Of a DNA stretch of 16,430 nucleotides, positions 11,980 through 16,430 are shown one piece after another. Within the stretch, counting starts at the first letter, position 1, and every line of letters starts with the position of its first letter. The notes beneath the pieces were generated by a model that ran no database searches, was not told the origin of the DNA, and was given only the letters and a program-made list of their open reading frames with translations. Made by a program: the position numbers and the translations under genes. The stretch is from contig CANJYY010000015.1 of assembly GCA_947479185.1 (NCBI GenBank), positions 1 to 16,430 of the forward strand. Direction: 5' to 3'. This DNA comes from Caulobacteraceae bacterium (GTDB taxonomy: Bacteria; Pseudomonadota; Alphaproteobacteria; Caulobacterales; Caulobacteraceae).

Positions 11980-14394
11980 CTAGAACTCGGCGCGGAGCGT
12001 CAGCGACACGGCGCGCGGGTAGCCGGGCTGGAACACGCCGGTGCCCGACGGGTTCGTGGAGATGTCGCCGAGGTAGGCCTCGTCGAACAGGTTCTTCACG
12101 TTGAGCTGCAGGTAGCCGCCCTCCCAGCCGGTGAAGCCGAGGCCCAGACGGGCGTCGAGATCGAACAGCACGTAGGCGGGGGCTTCTTCGGTGTTGGTCA
12201 GGTTGGTCCAGCGCTCACCGACGCGCTTGGCTTGCACGCCGACGCGGAAGTAGTCGCTGAAGTCGTGCGTCACGCGGATCGACGTCTGGTACTTCGGGGT
12301 TTCGTACAGTTCCTTGCCCTGCGTGGCGAGGACCAGGCCCACGCCGTTCGGGATGTTGGACTGGATTTCGCTGTCGATGAACGAAGCCGAACCGTAGATG
12401 AACCAGTTTTCCGCGGGCTTGTAGCCGATCTGGGCGTCAAGACCCTTCAGCTTCACGTCGCCGATGTTGAGCGAGTAGAAGATGTTCGCGGGTTCGTCGA
12501 ACGCGCGCTCGATCCGGTTGCTGAAGCTGTTGTACCAAACGGCGGCGGCGATCATCAGCGTCGGGGTCTGGTAGCGGTAACCGAGGTCGTAGACGTCGGC
12601 CGTTTCCGGATCCGGGCTGGTCAGCTTCTGGTCGTACAGGTCGTCCGTACGGGGAGCCGACAGCGTCTGGGCGAAGCTGAAGTAGACGCTCGAGTCTTCC
12701 GTCAGGTCGTAGCTGACGCCGACGTTCGGCAGAACGTCGTCGTACTTGCGTTCGAACTGGCGCGGACGACCGTACTGGGTCGACGAGCCGGCGAACGTGA
12801 CCAGGGTCTGACCGGCGCCGTCATTGGTGCCGACAACCGGCGTCGCGACCTGGGTCGTGCAGAGCGCCGTGAAGGTGTTCGCCATATAGCAGTAGTTGTT
12901 CAGCTCACGCTTGAAGAAGGGCGCGCGCAGGCCGACGTTGACCAGCAGGCGATCTTCCATGAACCGGCCGCGATACTCGATCGAGAACTGGTTCAGCGTG
13001 GCGAACGACAGGCGGTCGCGGCGACGCAGGGTCGTGCCGTCGGGGAGCCTCACGGCGGCGCCGTAGCCGTCCTTGCCGCCGAACACGTCCGTGGGATCGC
13101 CGCCCAGGGTGAAGGCGGTGGCCTCACCGGTCTGGCGGTGACGGGCGTAGTCGTAGGTGTAGGCGGCGCGCAGGCTCTGGCCTTCGGCCAGCTTCCAGAT
13201 CAGCGACGAGGTCACGCCGTAGCGGCGGGTGTTCGTCGTGTTCGGCCAGTAGAGGCGCACGGTGTCGAGCGTGTCGCCGTCGTTGTTCAGGTCAAGGCCG
13301 GTGGCGGACGAGTTGCCCAGCAGCTGGCGGGTGCCCGACGAGCTGCCCGACTCCGAGAAGGTCGTGCGACCACCGCCGTTGGCGATGACGTACTGGAAGG
13401 ACGGGTCGACGGTCAGCGTCAGGGTGTCGGAGAGCGTGAAGCGCGACTGGCCCCGGATGTTGCCGGTGTTCGACGGGTTGATGTTGTTGGCGACGCAGTT
13501 GGCGCCGGAGCTGTCGACCTGGGCCGTGCCGCCGACCGGGGTCGTGCGGGCGCACGACGTCGTGTCGTAGGCGAGGAGCGTGTCGGTGGCGAAGTTGGCC
13601 AGCGAGATGCGGCGGATGAAGTTGTTGCGGTTTTCGTTGTAGTTCAGGATCAGGCTGACGAAATCGCCGTTGTCGCCGACCGGCTGATAAATCCGGGCGT
13701 TGTACTGGTCTTTGACGATCTGGCCGGGGCCCGAGAAGATGTCGTTCTCAGCGTGATTGTAGCTGACCCAGGCGCTGGTGCCGAACGGACCGAACACACC
13801 GGTGTCGACCACGCCGAAGAAGCGACGGAAGTTCTCCGAACCGCCCTGCAGTTCGAAGATGGCGCCCATTTCGGCGGCCGGCTTGCGGGTGACGTAGTTG
13901 ATCGTGCCGCCGGCGGCCGCGGCCGTGGGGCTGTCCACGTCGGTGGTGCCGAGGTTGACGTCGACCTTGCTGATCAGTTCGGAGTCGAGCTGCTGGTTCG
14001 GGTAGATGGCGTAGTTGCCGCTGTCGTTCAGCGGAATGCCGTCCTGAAGCAGGGCCACGCGCTGCGAGTCGAAGCCGCGGACGTTGATGTCGCCGCCGGC
14101 CGAGCCGAACGCGTCATTGTTGGTGAAGTTGACGCCCGGAAGCAGGTTCAGCGAGTCGAGCACGGTCTGGCCGGGCACCTGCGCCGAAATGAAGTCCTGC
14201 GTGATGGACACGCGGGATTTGGCGACCGACTGCTCGACGATCGAGCCGTCCAGGTTGGTCGGCTGACCCGTCGCGGTGATGATGACCTGTTCGACTTCCG
14301 TCGTACCGGTGGATTGCGCGAAGGCGTTGGAGGCCAGCAGCATGCTGCCCACGAGCGCCGTTGTCGCCACGAAGGCGAGCTTGTTCTTGATCAT
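11980..14394 (-). CDS. TonB-dependent outer-membrane receptor, ligand unknown
   Basis: 804 residues from the ATG at 14394. The signal peptide (1-26, MIKNK... ending SNAFA) is followed by a TonB-box-like TTEVEQVIITATG (31-43). The plug domain (about 50-170) contains QTVLDSLNLLPGVNF (76-90), GGDINVRGFDSQRVALLQDG (100-119) and GGTINYVTR (162-170). The beta-barrel ends VSLTLRAEF, with the expected terminal Phe, and carries the usual NLFDEAYLGD motif near the end. Only four cysteines are present, in two close pairs (C281/C300 and C502/C512), likely disulfide-closed surface loops. DLNNDGD (368-374) looks like a calcium loop. The substrate (siderophore, carbohydrate or other) cannot be told, and no transporter or regulator gene is adjacent. 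The frame opens further upstream, but the ATG at 14394 gives a clean signal peptide, with AGAGGGG 11 bases before it. It is divergent from the glycosyltransferase gene. Confidence 0.93.
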   Translation of the reverse strand: MIKNKLAFVATTALVGSMLLASNAFAQSTGTTEVEQVIITATGQPTNLDGSIVEQSVAKSRVSITQDFISAQVPGQTVLDSLNLLPGVNFTNNDAFGSAGGDINVRGFDSQRVALLQDGIPLNDSGNYAIYPNQQLDSELISKVDVNLGTTDVDSPTAAAAGGTINYVTRKPAAEMGAIFELQGGSENFRRFFGVVDTGVFGPFGTSAWVSYNHAENDIFSGPGQIVKDQYNARIYQPVGDNGDFVSLILNYNENRNNFIRRISLANFATDTLLAYDTTSCARTTPVGGTAQVDSSGANCVANNINPSNTGNIRGQSRFTLSDTLTLTVDPSFQYVIANGGGRTTFSESGSSSGTRQLLGNSSATGLDLNNDGDTLDTVRLYWPNTTNTRRYGVTSSLIWKLAEGQSLRAAYTYDYARHRQTGEATAFTLGGDPTDVFGGKDGYGAAVRLPDGTTLRRRDRLSFATLNQFSIEYRGRFMEDRLLVNVGLRAPFFKRELNNYCYMANTFTALCTTQVATPVVGTNDGAGQTLVTFAGSSTQYGRPRQFERKYDDVLPNVGVSYDLTEDSSVYFSFAQTLSAPRTDDLYDQKLTSPDPETADVYDLGYRYQTPTLMIAAAVWYNSFSNRIERAFDEPANIFYSLNIGDVKLKGLDAQIGYKPAENWFIYGSASFIDSEIQSNIPNGVGLVLATQGKELYETPKYQTSIRVTHDFSDYFRVGVQAKRVGERWTNLTNTEEAPAYVLFDLDARLGLGFTGWEGGYLQLNVKNLFDEAYLGDISTNPSGTGVFQPGYPRAVSLTLRAEF

Positions 14395-14598
14395 AGTTTG
14401 AGTATCCCCTCTCAATCCCGACGCCGGTCTTGTAACCTTGAAAGAACCCGGTCCAGGCAACTGCCACCCCTCTACTCCGCCATTGCGAAGCTAAGGTGAC
14501 GTCGACCGAAGGAGCCCCAAACGCCTGGTTCGAGGTTTTAGGCCCGGCGGCAAAAGAGGCAAGGCGGCGTTAACAATTGGCGCGCTTTTGGGGCGCTT

Positions 14599-14616
14599 TG
14601 TCGCAAGATTGCGACA
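14599..14616. promoter_or_regulatory. Unassigned palindrome, possible operator
   Basis: TGTCGCAA, GA, TTGCGACA: an 18-base perfect palindrome in the 279-base divergent region between the second TonB receptor and the glycosyltransferase. It lies 58 bases before the glycosyltransferase ATG. The size and symmetry suit a dimeric regulator, but I do not recognise the factor. The rest of this gap shows only weak promoter-like sequence. Confidence 0.4.
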
Positions 14617-14673
14617 CCTTTGGGCATGGCTCGCCTTTACAGGACCCCGCACGCGGGTCAGCGTCCCCCGCCC

Positions 14674-16254
14674 ATGAGCACCTCTTCCGCCCCCGACGCC
14701 CCGCCGCCCCTGAACGGCTACAGCCGCCCATTGCGCATCGCCCTGACGCTCGTCCTTGTGCTGACGGTCCTGCGGATGGCGGCGATCTTCGCCAGCCCGC
14801 TGGAGCTGAATCCGGAGGAGGCCCAGTACTGGCTGTGGTCGCGCACGCTCGACTTCGGCTACTTCTCCAAGCCGCCGATGATCGCCTGGGCGATCTGGGC
14901 CAGCACGGCGATCGGCGGCGACGCCGAGCCGTGGGTCCGCTTCTCGGCCCCGCTGTTCCACGCCGTCGCGGGCCTGTCGCTGTTCGCCATCGGCCGGCGG
15001 CTCTATGGCGACTGGACGGGCGTGGCCGCGGCCGCCGTCTACATGCTGATGCCGGGCGTGACGCTGTCGTCCTTCATCCTCGCCACGGACGCGCCGCTGC
15101 TCTGCTTCCTGTCACTGGCGCTGCTGGCCTATGTCTGGATCCAGTCCGGCGGGCGAAGCCTCGCCCCGGCGGCGGGCCTCGGCGCGGCGCTCGGCCTGGC
15201 CATGCTGTCCAAGTACGCGGCGCTCTATGCGGTGGTCGCGATCGGCCTGCACCTGGCGTTGTCCAGGGACGCCCGGCGCGCCTGGGACCTGAAGACCGCC
15301 GCCCTGGCGGTGCTCGCCTTCGCGGCGGTGCTGGCGCCGAATGTGATCTGGAACGCCCAGCATCATTTCGCCACCGTTGGCCACACGGCCGCCAACGCCA
15401 ACCTCGGCGGCAAGCTGTTCAATCCCGGCGAGATGCTGAGCTTCCTCGGCGGCCAGTTCGGGGTCTTCGGCCCCGTGCCGTTCGGTGTCCTGGTCGGCGG
15501 CGCCGGCCTGCTCGCCTGGCGACGGCGGCTGGAGGCGCAGGACCTGCTGCTGCTCTGTTTCGCCCTGCCGCCGCTGGCGGTCGTCACGGTCGGCGCCCTG
15601 CTGTCGCGCGCCAACGACAACTGGGCCGCCAGCGCCTATATCGCCGGCTCCGTGCTGGCGGCGGCGTTGCTGGTCCGCTGGCGGGCGCGGTGGTGGCTGG
15701 GCCTCGGCCTCGGCCTGCAGGCGGCCCTGGCGGTGTTCACCCTGCTGGCGGTGACCAATCCGGCCATGGTCGACGCCCTCGGCCGGTCCAACGACATCAA
15801 GCGCGTGCGCGGCTGGAAGCAGATGGCCGAACAGGTGGTCCAGCGCGCCCAGGTCGAACAGATCAACGGCGGGCTGTCGGCCATCGCCGTCGACGACCGC
15901 TTCCTGTTCAACGCCCTGTCCTACTACGGCCGCGACTACATCGGCGCGCCGGACGCGCCGCCCCTGACCGTGTGGCTGCGCGGCAACCATGCGGGCAATC
16001 AGGCCGAGGCCACCGCCCCGCTGACGCCGGCGCTCGGCGATCGCGTGCTGTTGGTCAGCCTCGAGGGTCTGCAGGCCGATCGCATCGTCGCCGACTTCGG
16101 GGCCAGCCGAACCGCCGGGATCCTGCACCAGATCCTCAGCGTCAAATGCGCGGCGCGCTACGCCGACGACGAGAAGAAGTACGAGCACCGCTGCCTGCGC
16201 CGCGAGACGCTGATCCTCGGCGAGGGCTTCCGGCCGGTGAAGGACCGGGACTGA
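14674..16254 (+). CDS. GT39/ArnT-like membrane glycosyltransferase
   Basis: 526 residues. It is an inner-membrane glycosyltransferase of the PMT/ArnT type, which transfers a sugar from a polyprenyl-phosphate donor to an envelope acceptor on the periplasmic side. The first membrane helix is at about 21-40. The first periplasmic loop carries the catalytic-type acidic motif ELNPEEAQYWLWSRTLDFGY (44-63), followed by KPPMIAW (66-72); the acidic pair is EE (48-49) where relatives usually have DE. TDAPL (138-142), between helices, is a second family motif. Several hydrophobic helices follow, then a soluble C-terminal region from about residue 370. The acceptor (lipid A, protein or polysaccharide) is unknown. 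Neither the ATG at 14674 nor the one at 14626 has a Shine-Dalgarno site; I chose 14674 because the first helix then follows a short proline-rich tail. It is monocistronic and converges on the CoA-transferase gene. Confidence 0.88.
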   Translation: MSTSSAPDAPPPLNGYSRPLRIALTLVLVLTVLRMAAIFASPLELNPEEAQYWLWSRTLDFGYFSKPPMIAWAIWASTAIGGDAEPWVRFSAPLFHAVAGLSLFAIGRRLYGDWTGVAAAAVYMLMPGVTLSSFILATDAPLLCFLSLALLAYVWIQSGGRSLAPAAGLGAALGLAMLSKYAALYAVVAIGLHLALSRDARRAWDLKTAALAVLAFAAVLAPNVIWNAQHHFATVGHTAANANLGGKLFNPGEMLSFLGGQFGVFGPVPFGVLVGGAGLLAWRRRLEAQDLLLLCFALPPLAVVTVGALLSRANDNWAASAYIAGSVLAAALLVRWRARWWLGLGLGLQAALAVFTLLAVTNPAMVDALGRSNDIKRVRGWKQMAEQVVQRAQVEQINGGLSAIAVDDRFLFNALSYYGRDYIGAPDAPPLTVWLRGNHAGNQAEATAPLTPALGDRVLLVSLEGLQADRIVADFGASRTAGILHQILSVKCAARYADDEKKYEHRCLRRETLILGEGFRPVKDRD

Positions 16255-16258
16255 CACG

Positions 16259-16294
16259 GCGCGGGGACATGCACTGAAGTGCATGTCCCCGTGC
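16259..16294. terminator. Long perfect hairpin between convergent genes, likely bidirectional terminator
   Basis: A 13-base perfect inverted repeat (GGGGACATGCACT at 16263-16275 and its complement at 16278-16290) is separated by only GA. It extends with further pairs, including one G-U, to 16259/16294. It fits exactly between the glycosyltransferase stop (16254) and the CoA-transferase stop (16297). No T-run is visible on either side. It could also be a copy of a dispersed intergenic palindrome. Confidence 0.55.
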
Positions 16295-16296
16295 GT

Positions 16297-16430
16297 CTAG
16301 ACCGCGACCTCGAACGTCGCCTCGGTCTTGCTCTTCACCTCGTCGACCGTCACCCCGGGGGCCAGCTCGATCAGCCGCACGGGCGTCTTGCCGCGGTTGA
16401 TCTCGAACACGCCCAGCTCGGTGATCAGCA
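16297..16430 (-). CDS. 3-oxoacid CoA-transferase subunit B, partial (C-terminal 43 residues)
   Basis: Only the end of the gene is inside the window. The visible residues read LITELGVFEINRGKTPVRL, then IELAPGVTVDEVKSKTEATFEVAV and stop. The pattern 'v.TeLgVF...L.ElaPGvtvdeV.akTeA.f' is the C-terminal signature of subunit B of 3-oxoacid (succinyl-CoA:acetoacetate) CoA-transferases, which move CoA between succinyl-CoA and a 3-oxoacid in ketone-body and butanoate metabolism. The catalytic glutamate and subunit A would lie beyond the right edge. The exact substrate (acetoacetate or 3-oxoadipate) cannot be told from this fragment. Confidence 0.85.
   Translation of the reverse strand, partial: LITELGVFEINRGKTPVRLIELAPGVTVDEVKSKTEATFEVAV

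Noticed and set aside
12232..14499. A 755-codon open frame on the plus strand opposite the second TonB receptor
   Set aside because: Its translation is rich in Val, Arg, Gly and Ala with no recognisable domain. It is a high-GC mirror frame of a receptor with clear signal peptide, plug and barrel motifs.
14577..16277. A 566-codon open frame on the plus strand, one frame away from the glycosyltransferase
   Set aside because: It is Arg/Pro/Gly-rich with no membrane helices or motifs. The overlapping frame has the GT39 signature.
1..16430. Search for CRISPR arrays, tRNA genes, transposases, toxin-antitoxin pairs, defence genes or attachment sites
   Set aside because: No regular repeats, cloverleaf, or matching protein motifs were seen on either strand, and gene composition is uniform across the window.

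Overview
This window is chromosomal DNA from a high-GC alphaproteobacterium. The closest fit is a Caulobacterales-type organism (Caulobacter, Phenylobacterium or Brevundimonas). That rests on strong GC bias at third codon positions, two large TonB-dependent receptors, a SapC-family protein, a DsbD/ScsB-type reductase, and promoters matching the Caulobacter housekeeping pattern (TTGACGS, short spacer, GCTANAWC). This is inference; no rRNA or species marker is present. The window holds 13 protein genes: 11 complete and one cut at each edge. I see no tRNA, rRNA, CRISPR array, transposase, phage gene or other sign of recent transfer. No stretch over 300 bases lacks a gene.

Layout. (1) Bases 1-3074, minus strand: a secreted choice-of-anchor I beta-propeller protein, followed 41 bases later by a DsbD/ScsB-type transmembrane thiol:disulfide reductase that runs off the left edge. 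(2) 3189-4602, plus strand: a two-gene operon of a zinc-free MDR oxidoreductase and a small hot-dog-fold protein without the usual catalytic residues. (3) 4649-5443, minus strand: a lone SapC-family gene with its own good promoter. (4) 5602-6453, plus strand: an intact MaoC/hydratase-2 enoyl-CoA hydratase. (5) 6458-8566, minus strand: a ZnuD-like zinc-type TonB receptor whose promoter is covered by a perfect Zur-box-like palindrome. Divergent from it (8706-9452) is a secreted class A acid phosphatase-like PAP2 protein that has lost its PSGH motif. (6) 9449-11855, minus strand: an aguA-aguB-GNAT operon converting agmatine to putrescine, with an almost leaderless predicted start. (7) 11980-14394, minus strand: a second TonB receptor of unknown ligand, ending in a strong hairpin terminator. 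(8) 14674-16254, plus strand: an inner-membrane GT39/ArnT-like glycosyltransferase. It converges across a long perfect hairpin on the C-terminus of a 3-oxoacid CoA-transferase subunit B at the right edge.

The genes do not form one joint system; they look like ordinary core and accessory metabolism with a cell-envelope emphasis. The points most worth following are the zinc-type operator inside the ZnuD-like promoter, the PSGH-less phosphatase, the non-catalytic hot-dog partner of the MDR enzyme, the acetyltransferase coupled to putrescine synthesis, and two unexplained palindromes near 14.6 kb and 16.27 kb. I did not find a convincing new defence or mobile system.
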